From Pseudoduganella violaceinigra DSM 15887 (GTDB lineage Bacteria > Pseudomonadota > Gammaproteobacteria > Burkholderiales > Burkholderiaceae_D), in contig NZ_AUDI01000004.1 of NCBI RefSeq assembly GCF_000425385.1, positions 62,001 through 126,000 of the forward strand: a DNA stretch of 64,000 nucleotides, in the 5' to 3' direction. The notes beneath the pieces are model-generated. The model was given only the letters and a program-made list of their open reading frames with translations. It ran no database searches and was not told the DNA's origin. The translations under genes were made by a program, and so were the position numbers. Positions 6,664 to 14,882 of this stretch are shown in pieces; the first letter of the stretch is position 1, and the number at the start of each line of letters is the position of its first letter.

Positions 6664-9600
6664 ATGTTGAGCAAAATAATCCAGGCCTGCATAGGCCATC
6701 GCTGGCTGGTCATGTGCGCCGTAGTGGCAATCGCCGTGCTGGGCGCTTTCAGCTACAAGAAGCTGCCGATCGACGCCGTGCCGGACATCACCAACGTCCA
6801 GGTGCAGATCAACACCGCCGCCGCCGGCTATTCGCCGCTGGAAGTGGAGCAGCGCATCACCTTCCCCATCGAGTCGCTGATGGCGGGCTTGCCGCGTCTG
6901 GAGCAGACCCGTTCCCTGTCGCGCTATGGCCTGTCGCAGATTACCGTGGTGTTCAAGGACGGCACCGACATCCATTTCGCGCGCCAGTTGATCAGCCAGC
7001 GCATCCAGGATGCGCGCGCCCAATTGCCGGCCGGCCTTACGCCGACCATGAGCCCGATCGCTACCGGACTATCCGAAATCTACCTTTGGACGGTGGACGC
7101 CAAGCCCGACGCGCGCAAACCGGACGGCACGCCGTACACGCCGACCGACCTGCGCGAGATCCAGGACTGGATCATCAAGCCGCAGCTGCGCAACGTCCCT
7201 GGCGTTACCGAGATCAACTCGATCGGCGGCTACGACAAGGAGTACCTGGTGGCCCCGACGCCGGCCAAGCTTGCATCGTATGGCCTGAACCTGTCGGACG
7301 TGGTGACGGCGCTGGAGCGCAATAACGGCAACGTCGGCGCCGGCTATATCGAGAAGGAGGGTGAACAATACCTGCTGCGCGCACCGGGCCAGCTCAAATC
7401 GGTGGCGGACATCGGCAATATCGTGGTCTCCACCGTCGAAGGCGTGGCCGTGCGCGTCAGCGACGTGGCTACGGTGGGCATTGGCGCGGAACTGCGCACC
7501 GGCGCCGCCACGCGCAACGGGCGCGAAGTGGTGCTGGGCACAGTGTTCATGCTGATCGGAGAAAACAGCCGCGCCGTGGCGCTGGCGGTCGACAAGAAAA
7601 TGGTCGACATCAACCGCAGCTTACCGGCCGGCGTATCGGCCACGCCGGTGTATAACCGCACGGTCCTGGTGGAAAAAGCGATCGACACCGTCAAGCGCAA
7701 CCTGCTGGAAGGCGCGGTGCTGGTGATTGCCGTGCTGTTCCTCTTCCTCGGCAACCTGCGCGCCGCGCTGATCACCGCCACGGTGATCCCGCTGTCGATG
7801 TTGTTCACGTTCACCGGCATGGTGGCCAACAATGTCAGCGCCAACCTGCTTAGCCTCGGGGCGCTCGATTTCGGCATCATTGTCGACGGCGCCGTGGTGA
7901 TCGTCGAGAACTGTGTGCGGCGTCTGGCGCATGCCCAGCAAGCGGCGGGCCGCCCGCTGACGCGCGATGAACGTTTCGCCGAGGTGTTCGCTGCCGCCCA
8001 GGAGGCCCGCAGGCCGCTGCTGTTTGGCCAGTCGATCATCATGATCGTGTACCTGCCGATCTTTGTGCTGTCCGGGATTGAAGGCAAGATGTTCCACCCG
8101 ATGGCATTCACCGTTGTGACGGCCTTGCTGGGCGCAATGCTGCTGTCGATCACCTTTGTGCCGGCAGCCGTGGCGCTGTTCATGAACAAGCCGGTAAGCG
8201 AAGAGGAAGGGCGTCTGATGCACGCCGCCAAGCGCCATTACGGCAAATGCCTGGATTATGTGATGGCCAACCGCCCGGTGGTGTTTACCGCGGCGGGGCT
8301 GGTGTTGGCCCTGTCCGTGCTGCTGGCGACGCGCCTGGGCACTGAATTTGTGCCGAACCTGAATGAAGGCGACTTCGCCGTACTGACGGTGCGCATTCCG
8401 GGCACCGGACTGGCGCAGTCGGTGCAGATGCAGCAGCAGATCGAAAAGACGCTGGTGGCGAAATGCCCGGAAATTGCCAACGTCTTCGCGCGCACCGGCA
8501 CGGCGGAAATCGCCTCCGACCCGATGCCGCCCAGTATTTCGGACGGCTACATCATGCTCAAGCCGGAAAGCGAATGGCCCAAACCCAGGCGCAGCCGCGA
8601 GGAATTGCTGGCGGCTATCCGCGCCACGCTGGAACAATTGCCGGGTAATAGCTATGAGTTCAGCCAGCCGATCCAGCTGCGTGTGAACGAGCTGATTTCC
8701 GGCGTGCGCAGCGACGTGGCGGTGAAGGTGTTCGGCGATGACCTCGATGTTTTGAATGCCAAGGCCGCCGAGATCGGCGCCATCCTGGAGAAAATTCCGG
8801 GTGCGTCCGGCGTCAAGGTGGAGCAGACCACCGGCCTGCCGATGCTGCAGATCCAGGTCGACCGGGAACGCGCGGCGCGCCTGGGCTTGAATATCGCGGA
8901 AGTGCAGGAGCTGATCGCCACTGCCACGGCGGGCCGCGAAGCGGGCGCCATGTTCGAAGGCGACCGCCGCTTCGACATCGTGGTACGCCTGCCGGAGACG
9001 CTGCGTTCGGATATCGAATTGCTCAAGCGCCTGCCGGTCCCCTTGCCGAAGAAGGAGGGCACCCGCCCGGCTTACGTTACGCTGGCTGAAATCGCCAGCT
9101 TCGATACCGCGCCCGGCCCGAACCAGCTAAGCCGGGAGCAGGGCAAGCGCCGTGTGGTGGTCACGGTCAATATGCAGGACCGCGATATCGGCTCCTTTGT
9201 GGACGAGGCGCAGAAAGCGATCCTGAAGGGCGTGCAGCTGCCGGCCGGCTACTGGCTGGCCTGGGGCGGGCAGTTCGAAAACTTGCAGAACGCCGCGCAG
9301 CGCCTGAAAGTCGTGGTGCCGGCATCGCTGGCGCTGGTGTTCGCGCTGCTGTTCCTGATGTTTAACAACGCCCGCGACGGCGCCCTGGTCTTCACTGGCA
9401 TTCCGTTCGCGCTGACGGGAGGTATCTTCGCGCTTTGGATGCGTGGCATCCCGATGTCGATTTCGGCGGCGGTCGGCTTCATCGCGCTGTCGGGCGTGGC
9501 GGTGTTGAACGGGCTGGTGATGATTTCCTTCATCCGCAGCCTGCGCGAGCAGGGGCAGCCGCTGGCGGAGGCGGTGCGCAACGGTGCCCTGGTGCGCTTG

Positions 9601-9831
9601 CGTCCCGTGCTGATGACGGCGCTGGTGGCATCGCTCGGTTTCGTGCCGATGGCGATTGCGACCGGCACCGGCGCGGAAGTCCAGCGTCCGCTGGCGACTG
9701 TGGTGATCGGCGGCGTGCTGTCCTCCACTGCGCTGACGCTGCTGCTGTTGCCGCTGTTGTACCGCCTGGCCTATGGCCGCGCGGAAGCGGTCAGCCCGCT
9801 GCCGACAGGCGCTCTCGCAGGAACTCAATAA
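6664..9831 (+). CDS. czcA: Heavy-metal RND transporter of the CzcCBA pump
   Basis: This 1055-residue inner-membrane proton antiporter of the HME-RND class has twelve expected transmembrane segments and two large periplasmic loops. The fourth helix carries LDFGIIVDGAVVIVEN near residues 400-415; its two Asp and one Glu are the proton-relay signature of divalent-cation exporters. Length and the N-terminus (LPIDAVPDITNVQVQ) match CzcA/CusA. A good AAGGAG site precedes the ATG. Substrate is probably Co/Zn/Cd rather than Cu, judged from the CzcA-type signature. Its 3' end overlaps the convergent LysR gene by 41 bases. No CzcRS two-component system is in the window. Confidence 0.96.
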   Translation: MLSKIIQACIGHRWLVMCAVVAIAVLGAFSYKKLPIDAVPDITNVQVQINTAAAGYSPLEVEQRITFPIESLMAGLPRLEQTRSLSRYGLSQITVVFKDGTDIHFARQLISQRIQDARAQLPAGLTPTMSPIATGLSEIYLWTVDAKPDARKPDGTPYTPTDLREIQDWIIKPQLRNVPGVTEINSIGGYDKEYLVAPTPAKLASYGLNLSDVVTALERNNGNVGAGYIEKEGEQYLLRAPGQLKSVADIGNIVVSTVEGVAVRVSDVATVGIGAELRTGAATRNGREVVLGTVFMLIGENSRAVALAVDKKMVDINRSLPAGVSATPVYNRTVLVEKAIDTVKRNLLEGAVLVIAVLFLFLGNLRAALITATVIPLSMLFTFTGMVANNVSANLLSLGALDFGIIVDGAVVIVENCVRRLAHAQQAAGRPLTRDERFAEVFAAAQEARRPLLFGQSIIMIVYLPIFVLSGIEGKMFHPMAFTVVTALLGAMLLSITFVPAAVALFMNKPVSEEEGRLMHAAKRHYGKCLDYVMANRPVVFTAAGLVLALSVLLATRLGTEFVPNLNEGDFAVLTVRIPGTGLAQSVQMQQQIEKTLVAKCPEIANVFARTGTAEIASDPMPPSISDGYIMLKPESEWPKPRRSREELLAAIRATLEQLPGNSYEFSQPIQLRVNELISGVRSDVAVKVFGDDLDVLNAKAAEIGAILEKIPGASGVKVEQTTGLPMLQIQVDRERAARLGLNIAEVQELIATATAGREAGAMFEGDRRFDIVVRLPETLRSDIELLKRLPVPLPKKEGTRPAYVTLAEIASFDTAPGPNQLSREQGKRRVVVTVNMQDRDIGSFVDEAQKAILKGVQLPAGYWLAWGGQFENLQNAAQRLKVVVPASLALVFALLFLMFNNARDGALVFTGIPFALTGGIFALWMRGIPMSISAAVGFIALSGVAVLNGLVMISFIRSLREQGQPLAEAVRNGALVRLRPVLMTALVASLGFVPMAIATGTGAEVQRPLATVVIGGVLSSTALTLLLLPLLYRLAYGRAEAVSPLPTGALAGTQ

Positions 9832-10681
9832 AGCGCTGCGTCTTGGCCGGGACCAGTCTGGTCTCGGTCAAGGCATAGACCGGCGTGGGCTTGCCATGCC
9901 ACGCCGGCAGGATGCGCCGCAGCCGGCCCGCCTCCAGGTCGTCTGCCACGATTTCCTCCGGCACCAGGACGATGCCCATGCCGAGCGTGGCCAGGCGCCG
10001 CATCAGCCCCACGCTGTTGATCGCAAAGCGGCTGCCGGCGTCGACCGCCACGCTTTCCTCGCCATCGAGCAGGGGCCAGCCGGCGGACTTCAACAAGGTA
10101 AGGCATTCATGCTGTTCCAGTTCAGCAGGGGAGCCGGGCTGCCCGCGCTGCGCAAGATAACGCGGCGACGCATACAGCTTCGGCGTGAGCAGGGCAAGCT
10201 GGCGCGCGATCAGCTGCGAATCCGCCAGTTCCCCCATGCGGACCGCCACATCGTAAGGTTCGCTGACCAGGTCGACCCTGCGCGAGGTCAGGTCGAACTC
10301 AAAAGTGATGCCGGGGTAGCGCTGCGCGAACTCCGCGATCAAGGGCGCCAGATAGGTCTGGGCGAAATCGACCGGCAGCGATGCGCGCAGGACGCCGGTG
10401 GGCTGCTCCAGCATGCCGCCCAACTGCTCATGCGCCAGGCGCGCCTCGTCGACGATGCGCTTGCAGCGTTCAAAGTAGACCTGGCCGGCCTCGGTCAGCT
10501 CGATCCTGCGGGTCGTACGATGTAGCAGGCGCAGGCCGATCAGCTTTTCCAGCGCAGCGATGCGGCGCGAGATGGTCGAATTCGGGATGCCGAGAATTTC
10601 GCCGGCGCCGCGAAAGCCCTTGGCCTTCACCACTTCGACGAACAAGGCCATATCGTTCAAATATTCCAATGATTGCTCCAC
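9791..10681 (-). CDS. LysR-family transcriptional regulator
   Basis: This 296-residue regulator has an N-terminal winged HTH (residues 9-68; FRGAGEILGIPNSTISRRIAALE) and a periplasmic-binding-like effector domain (about 95-290). It belongs to the CrgA/AaeR-like branch judging from LHRTTRRIELTEAGQVYFERC. It is divergent from an Old Yellow Enzyme gene 93 bases away, and the gap holds a perfect inverted repeat, so it probably controls that reductase. The 3' end overlaps czcA convergently. Confidence 0.92.
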   Translation of the reverse strand: MEQSLEYLNDMALFVEVVKAKGFRGAGEILGIPNSTISRRIAALEKLIGLRLLHRTTRRIELTEAGQVYFERCKRIVDEARLAHEQLGGMLEQPTGVLRASLPVDFAQTYLAPLIAEFAQRYPGITFEFDLTSRRVDLVSEPYDVAVRMGELADSQLIARQLALLTPKLYASPRYLAQRGQPGSPAELEQHECLTLLKSAGWPLLDGEESVAVDAGSRFAINSVGLMRRLATLGMGIVLVPEEIVADDLEAGRLRRILPAWHGKPTPVYALTETRLVPAKTQRFIEFLRERLSAAG

Positions 10682-10729
10682 CTATGGATCAATGTGCTGC
10701 AATTTACCATATTTATCTCATTTCGAATG

Positions 10730-10756
10730 TGATGGAAGATGGCGCATCTTCCATCA
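10730..10756. promoter_or_regulatory. Perfect inverted repeat upstream of the Old Yellow Enzyme gene
   Basis: TGATGGAAGATG (10730-10741) is exactly inverted as CATCTTCCATCA (10745-10756) around a GCG spacer. It ends 18 bases before the ATG at 10775. It could be an operator or, if transcribed, a stable hairpin that would affect access to the ribosome site. LysR sites are usually shorter T-N11-A motifs, so another regulator or an RNA element is possible. Confidence 0.6.
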
Positions 10757-10774
10757 CTTGCAGGAAAAAACGCC

Positions 10775-11839
10775 ATGAGCAAACTGTTTGAAACCGTCCG
10801 CGTGGGCCGCTACACCCTGGCCAACCGCCTCGCCATGGGCCCGATGACCCGCAGCCGCGCGCAGTTTGACGGCACGCCGGGCGAGCTGGCCGCCGAATAC
10901 TATGCGCAGCGCGCCAGTATGGGCCTGATCGTGACCGAAGGTACCCAGCCTTCGGAAGATGGCCAGGGCTATATGGCGACGCCGGGCATTCACAGCGACG
11001 CGCACGTCGCGGGCTGGAGAAAGGTGGCGGACGCCGTGCACGCCAAGGGCGGTCACCTGTTCATGCAGCTGATGCACGCGGGCCGCATGTCGCACCCAGA
11101 CAATACGCCGCACCACCGCCAGGGCGTAGCGCCTTCCGCTATCGCGCCGAAGACGCCAATGTTCACGCCCTCCGGCATGCAGGACATCCCGGTGCCGCGC
11201 GCACTCAGTACCGCCGAAGTGCGCCAGACGGTCGACGATTTCCGCATGGCGGCGCGGCGCGCAATCCAGGCCGGCGCCGACGGCGTCGAGATCCACGGCG
11301 CCAACGCTTACCTGGTGCAGCAGTTCTTCGCCCCGAGCGCCAACACGCGCGACGACGAGTACGGCGGTTCGATCTACAACCGCGCGCGCTTCGCCATCGA
11401 AGTGGCGAAAGCCATCGCCGCTGAAATCGGCGCCGACCGCACCGCCATCCGCCTGTCGCCTGGCACCACGCTGTGGGGCATCGATGAAGGCCCGGAAGGC
11501 CCGGATCTTTACCGCCACCTGATCGCGGAGCTGGACAAGCTTGGCCTGGCTTATCTGCACATCATGGACCAGGGTGACCAGGCCCTGCTGGCCGACATCC
11601 GCAAACTGTGGAAGGGCACACTGATCCTGAACCGCCCGGGCCGTCCGCGCGAGCAGATCGGCGCCGATGTCGCATCCGGCTTGGCCGAAGTGGAGGCCTA
11701 TGGACAGATGGTGCTGGCTAACCCGGACTTCGTCGCACGGCTGAAGGCGAACGCCCCGGTCAATGAACCAGACCGTAACACTTATTTTGGTGGCAGCGCG
11801 GCCGGCTATACCGACTATCCCGCCATGGCTTGGAAGTGA
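10775..11839 (+). CDS. Old Yellow Enzyme family alkene reductase (NemA-like)
   Basis: This 354-residue FMN-dependent TIM-barrel enzyme reduces activated C=C bonds of enones, maleimides or nitroesters with NAD(P)H. Visible signatures are the N-terminal MGPMTRSRA, QLMHAGRMSHP, the active-site GVEIHGANAYLVQQFF and DEYGGSIYNRARF, and C-terminal LANPDFVARLK. The length matches NemA and xenobiotic reductases. The ATG at 10775 follows CAGGAAA. It is divergent from a LysR gene, its likely regulator. Confidence 0.93.
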   Translation: MSKLFETVRVGRYTLANRLAMGPMTRSRAQFDGTPGELAAEYYAQRASMGLIVTEGTQPSEDGQGYMATPGIHSDAHVAGWRKVADAVHAKGGHLFMQLMHAGRMSHPDNTPHHRQGVAPSAIAPKTPMFTPSGMQDIPVPRALSTAEVRQTVDDFRMAARRAIQAGADGVEIHGANAYLVQQFFAPSANTRDDEYGGSIYNRARFAIEVAKAIAAEIGADRTAIRLSPGTTLWGIDEGPEGPDLYRHLIAELDKLGLAYLHIMDQGDQALLADIRKLWKGTLILNRPGRPREQIGADVASGLAEVEAYGQMVLANPDFVARLKANAPVNEPDRNTYFGGSAAGYTDYPAMAWK

Positions 11840-11844
11840 ATTCT

Positions 11845-12101
11845 CACAAAAACTTGTGATCCGTGCTGGTGCCGGAACCGTTCGACACGGTGCGGACGGC
11901 CAGCGGCATTGCGTCTAGTTTGCGTTGCCCGAAATGTCGAGGGTGCAGACCTGGCTGCCGGTCACGTTGACCAGCATGACAGCAACGCTTACCATTATGT
12001 CCATTCCCCTCGATGACGCAGCGGCGCTGGATGTCGCACCGCAGCCGCTGCGTGATATTGCGCTTGAGCTTGGGGTCGTAATCCTTGGTGCCGGGCTGCA
12101 C
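11845..12101 (-). other. Degenerate coding-like stretch, no intact gene
   Basis: The 330 bases between the alkene reductase and the next gene hold no convincing complete gene. On the minus strand, reading frames give protein-like text such as KDYDPKLKRNITQRLRCDIQ near 12000-12100. A different frame downstream gives SVAVMLVNVTGSQVCTLDI before a stop, suggesting a frameshifted remnant of an exported Cys-containing protein. The family is not recognisable. Confidence 0.25.
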
Positions 12102-12170
12102 CTCGGAACAGCGCCGATCCGAAATTCATGGGCTGTTTTGATATCATGCGTTCTTTTCCCCGGGCGTTTT

Positions 12171-12770
12171 ATGATTCGACTTTTGCTTGCGCTTGTAGTT
12201 CTTGTCTGTAGTGCCCCCCGTGGCTACGCCGCCATCCCTCCCATCCCCGAAAAAGCCGAGAATTGCGGCGATCGCTTCGAACAGTTCCGCGAGCTTCTCA
12301 CAAGCGTTGAACTGGCCGATAAAGCCGCAGTGGTCTTGGCCGATGAAGCGATATATGCGCACGATTTCTTCGTGCGGAAGAGACCCGCATTGACACCCGA
12401 ACAGAAGGCCGAATTGAAGCAAAACTTTGAATCCGCTTTCCGCGCACGCGCCTCCGCATCGGGCGGCCTTGTCGATATTGCGGCCTGCTGGCATAGCATG
12501 GTTACAGTACGCGATTTCGATTTTGACGGTTACCGCGAGACGATTGTACTGTTGCGGCCAGAGAGCTTTACTTTAGGTAGCCAGCTTCTAGATTGGGTCG
12601 GCCGTGACTGGTGTCCGCGAGTTTGGAATTCGGTCGTGGCGGAAGTACAGGCAAGTTCAACGTTTCCCGTACCAAGCTTCAATGGCTTTAGCTGGTGTCC
12701 CAATCGCCAGGCTCAGCATGAAGAAGTCGCCCCAGCTGCCAAGCCAAAAGTTTCACGTCGAAAAAAATAG
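12171..12770 (+). CDS. Exported protein of unknown function
   Basis: This 199-residue protein has a signal peptide (MIRLLLALVVLVCSAPRGYAA). The mature part carries four Cys (NCGDRF, AACWHS, DWCPRV, SWCPNR) and a segment VRDFDFDGYRETIVLLRPE that resembles a calcium-binding or FG-GAP-like loop. The C-terminus is basic (KPKVSRRKK). The frame is open further upstream, but the signal peptide fixes the start at 12171. No family is recognised. Base composition is a little lower in GC than the flanks. Confidence 0.65.
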   Translation: MIRLLLALVVLVCSAPRGYAAIPPIPEKAENCGDRFEQFRELLTSVELADKAAVVLADEAIYAHDFFVRKRPALTPEQKAELKQNFESAFRARASASGGLVDIAACWHSMVTVRDFDFDGYRETIVLLRPESFTLGSQLLDWVGRDWCPRVWNSVVAEVQASSTFPVPSFNGFSWCPNRQAQHEEVAPAAKPKVSRRKK

Positions 12771-12828
12771 TTGATTAGTGAAATTCTGAGAGTTTCTAAG
12801 ACCCTTCTGGCGGTTACCATACTGCCTT

Positions 12829-13185
12829 ATGCGCCAGGTCTTTTTCACCGATAGTGAGCTCGAGTTCAGGGATGCGTGGGTTCGGCTGACCCAGGCAGGC
12901 ATCCCGGTGTTCGAGCCGTCCAAGCCTTTGAAAGAGGGCCGCGTGCTTTACATCTGGCTGGCGCACCAATATGACGACGCTGTCCAGCTGCTCCAGAACC
13001 CTTTGCATTACGTGGCCTCCGGTGTCACGGACGAGGAGTTCGCCCGGATCCGGGCCGCCGCCGATGCGCGGATGGAGCGTACACGTGATCATGCGTGGGA
13101 GCAGTCGCTCAATCGCATGGTGGCATGCGCGTCCTTTCTGCTGATAAGCGGTCTGGTTTATATCACTCTCCCCAACATCCTGTAA
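12829..13185 (+). CDS. Small hypothetical protein with C-terminal membrane helix
   Basis: This 118-residue protein has a compact N-terminal domain (MRQVFFTDSELEFRDAW, then GIPVFEPSKPLKEGRVLYIW and YDDAVQLLQNP) and one C-terminal transmembrane segment (about residues 95-115). The pattern of a short alpha/beta domain with a YIWL motif and a following helix recalls the small DUF6164-type domain, but this is uncertain. It has no clear partner; the next gene is convergent. Confidence 0.6.
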   Translation: MRQVFFTDSELEFRDAWVRLTQAGIPVFEPSKPLKEGRVLYIWLAHQYDDAVQLLQNPLHYVASGVTDEEFARIRAAADARMERTRDHAWEQSLNRMVACASFLLISGLVYITLPNIL

Positions 13186-13344
13186 TTCGACGACTGAGCT
13201 TTTCTCGGTCATTCACATGGCCTATGCCGCCAAGCTAGCGGAGGCGGTCGCTTCGTCGGCTCATTTGCAAGCGGAAGCGGTACTGCGGCATTTCAATTTG
13301 CTGGCGCGACCTGCAGATCCCGGCGTGCGCGATGTCCGGCTGGC

Positions 13345-14016
13345 TTAGGTCGCCATTATTGCGCTGAGTTCTGCTGCCACCTGCTCGGCAAACAGGTGAA
13401 TGTGGTAGCCGTCGACGAAGCCGTGGTGCACCTGCACCGAAAATGGCAATTCCAGGCGCCCAGCGGCAGCATCCCTGAATTTCCCCCACGCGAAGGATGG
13501 AATATCGGGCTGTGCCAGTACGGCGATCGGATGCTGAATGGACGTGAAGTTCAGCCACGGTATGCACGTGACGAAGACCTGCTCCTTTGCTTCACGCGGC
13601 GTCATGCTCCGATATTTGCAGTTCAGCGCTTCCATGTTCGAGGCCTCTTCACGCGCCGCCATGCCGCGCGCCACGAACTCGCGCAAATCGTCCGACCAGT
13701 CGAACTGGGCGAAGTTCAGGTCATCGTGCTGGTTCTTCACCGTGAAAGAGGGCGTCAGGCGATCGATGCGGATTATGTTGCCGTCCAGGATGCGGTAGCG
13801 GAAATTCTCCAGCTTGAGCACGGAGCGCAGCACAGCGCACAGCATCACGTGGAAAGGCGGCAGCTCTTGCGCTTTGCACCAGGGCCGGAAGTCCGGCAAC
13901 TCCATCACGAAGGTCAGGTTCAGTGCGGGGCTGTCCATGCGGTCGAACAGCTTGAAGCGATCGAGGCGGCGCTGCATGGAGTTGTTAACGGATTCTGTGG
14001 AAAAGTCTGTTAACAA
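13345..14016 (-). CDS. Chloramphenicol acetyltransferase-like (CatA-type) enzyme
   Basis: The 223-residue protein has the length and fold signature of classical CAT trimers. The catalytic motif HHGFVDGYH is at 197-205, almost the same position as His195 of CAT-I, and a following FAEQ helix corresponds to the family C-terminus. The acetyl-CoA region PIAVLAQPDIPSFAWGKF is also recognisable. It would acetylate a hydroxyl on a small acceptor. Sequence around the acceptor pocket is divergent, so real chloramphenicol resistance cannot be assumed. The chosen start is TTG at 14016 behind GGAGG; an internal ATG at 13977 is an alternative. Confidence 0.78.
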   Translation of the reverse strand: MLTDFSTESVNNSMQRRLDRFKLFDRMDSPALNLTFVMELPDFRPWCKAQELPPFHVMLCAVLRSVLKLENFRYRILDGNIIRIDRLTPSFTVKNQHDDLNFAQFDWSDDLREFVARGMAAREEASNMEALNCKYRSMTPREAKEQVFVTCIPWLNFTSIQHPIAVLAQPDIPSFAWGKFRDAAAGRLELPFSVQVHHGFVDGYHIHLFAEQVAAELSAIMAT

Positions 14017-14079
14017 GGACTCCCTCCGTGCGCTAAATGCCTGATTTCAAGGAAGATATTCTCACTGCTTAATTTTTGA

Positions 14080-14409
14080 TCAGCTCAGCCGGCCGAAGGT
14101 GAGAAAGATCCAAGCCGCCGCAATCACTACCATTCCGGCAATCGTGACGCAGGACCATGTGAAGAAGCAGGCGGACACCATGGTGGCCTGCAGCGCGCGC
14201 TCGAACAGGAAGCCCAGGCCGAAGTCAAAGGTCGCCATAACCGTCCAGCGGCGGAAGTAGACCGGCAGGTAGCGGCTCATGTACTTGTTGTGCTGCAGGG
14301 CCGCATGGCGTTCGATCACATTGCGCGCCGCGCTCACATCCTTGAACAGCCAGTCAAAGAAGATAAAGCGGTAGAGCAGGGTGCGGAAAGGCATCGCTTC
14401 GGTGGTCAT
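14080..14409 (-). CDS. Small membrane protein of unknown function
   Basis: This 109-residue protein has two or three hydrophobic segments: around residues 8-20, and a strong pair near 52-72 and 80-105 (VSACFFTWSCVTIAGMVVIAAAWIFL). A central basic stretch reads KYMSRYLPVYFRRW. ATG at 14409 follows GGGAG; an upstream extension is not credible. It is divergent from the GFA gene 95 bases away. No family recognised. Confidence 0.6.
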   Translation of the reverse strand: MTTEAMPFRTLLYRFIFFDWLFKDVSAARNVIERHAALQHNKYMSRYLPVYFRRWTVMATFDFGLGFLFERALQATMVSACFFTWSCVTIAGMVVIAAAWIFLTFGRLS

Positions 14410-14504
14410 GTGCGTCTCCCAAGGTGGCCCGGCAAGTGCATGAATACATGATATATAATTTCCGGCGCCATGAAAAATCGCACCACACTCCAAGGAGACT
14501 GTGC

Positions 14505-14882
14505 ATGACGGAATACTTGCGCGGCAGCTGCCTGTGCGGCGGCGTTGAATACAAGGCTGAAAAGAGCTCGGTACGCAAGGCGAGCCACTGCTATTGCACC
14601 ATGTGCCAAAAGCAGCACGGTGCGGCATCTGGCACTTATGCCAACGTTGCCAGCGCCGGATTCAGTTTCGAAAAAGGCGCCGACCTGGTGACCGAATTCC
14701 ATTCTTCCGACCACGGCCGGCGCGGCTTCTGCAAGGTATGCGGCTCGACGCTGACCTGGCGCAGCACGCAGGCGCCGGACCGCATCGCTGTCACATTGGG
14801 CACCATGGAGCCCGAATACGACGGCCCCGTGCAATACGAACTGCACCTGGATTCCAAGCCGCGCTGGCTGCCGACCGCTTAA
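14505..14882 (+). CDS. GFA/CENP-V family zinc protein
   Basis: This 125-residue protein shows the zinc-binding signature of the glutathione-dependent formaldehyde-activating (GFA) family: SCLCGGV near the N-terminus, then HCYCTMCQKQHG and FCKVCGSTL. Two zinc sites are therefore intact. Members are carbon-sulfur lyase-like or of unknown substrate; many do not act on formaldehyde. The ATG follows CAAGGAGA. Its stop overlaps the stop of the convergent DUF4832 gene by three bases. Confidence 0.88.
   Translation: MTEYLRGSCLCGGVEYKAEKSSVRKASHCYCTMCQKQHGAASGTYANVASAGFSFEKGADLVTEFHSSDHGRRGFCKVCGSTLTWRSTQAPDRIAVTLGTMEPEYDGPVQYELHLDSKPRWLPTA

Noticed and set aside
5413-7023. Long minus-strand open frame opposite czcC/czcB/czcA
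   Set aside because: It is antisense to three well-supported genes; its His/Asp/Gly-rich product is what GC-rich codon bias gives on the opposite strand, and no motif is seen.
13217-13348. 43-codon plus-strand ORF (MAYAAKLAEAVASS...)
   Set aside because: It reads like a gene end and has no ribosome site; it overlaps the CAT-like gene stop and has no neighbour that supports it.
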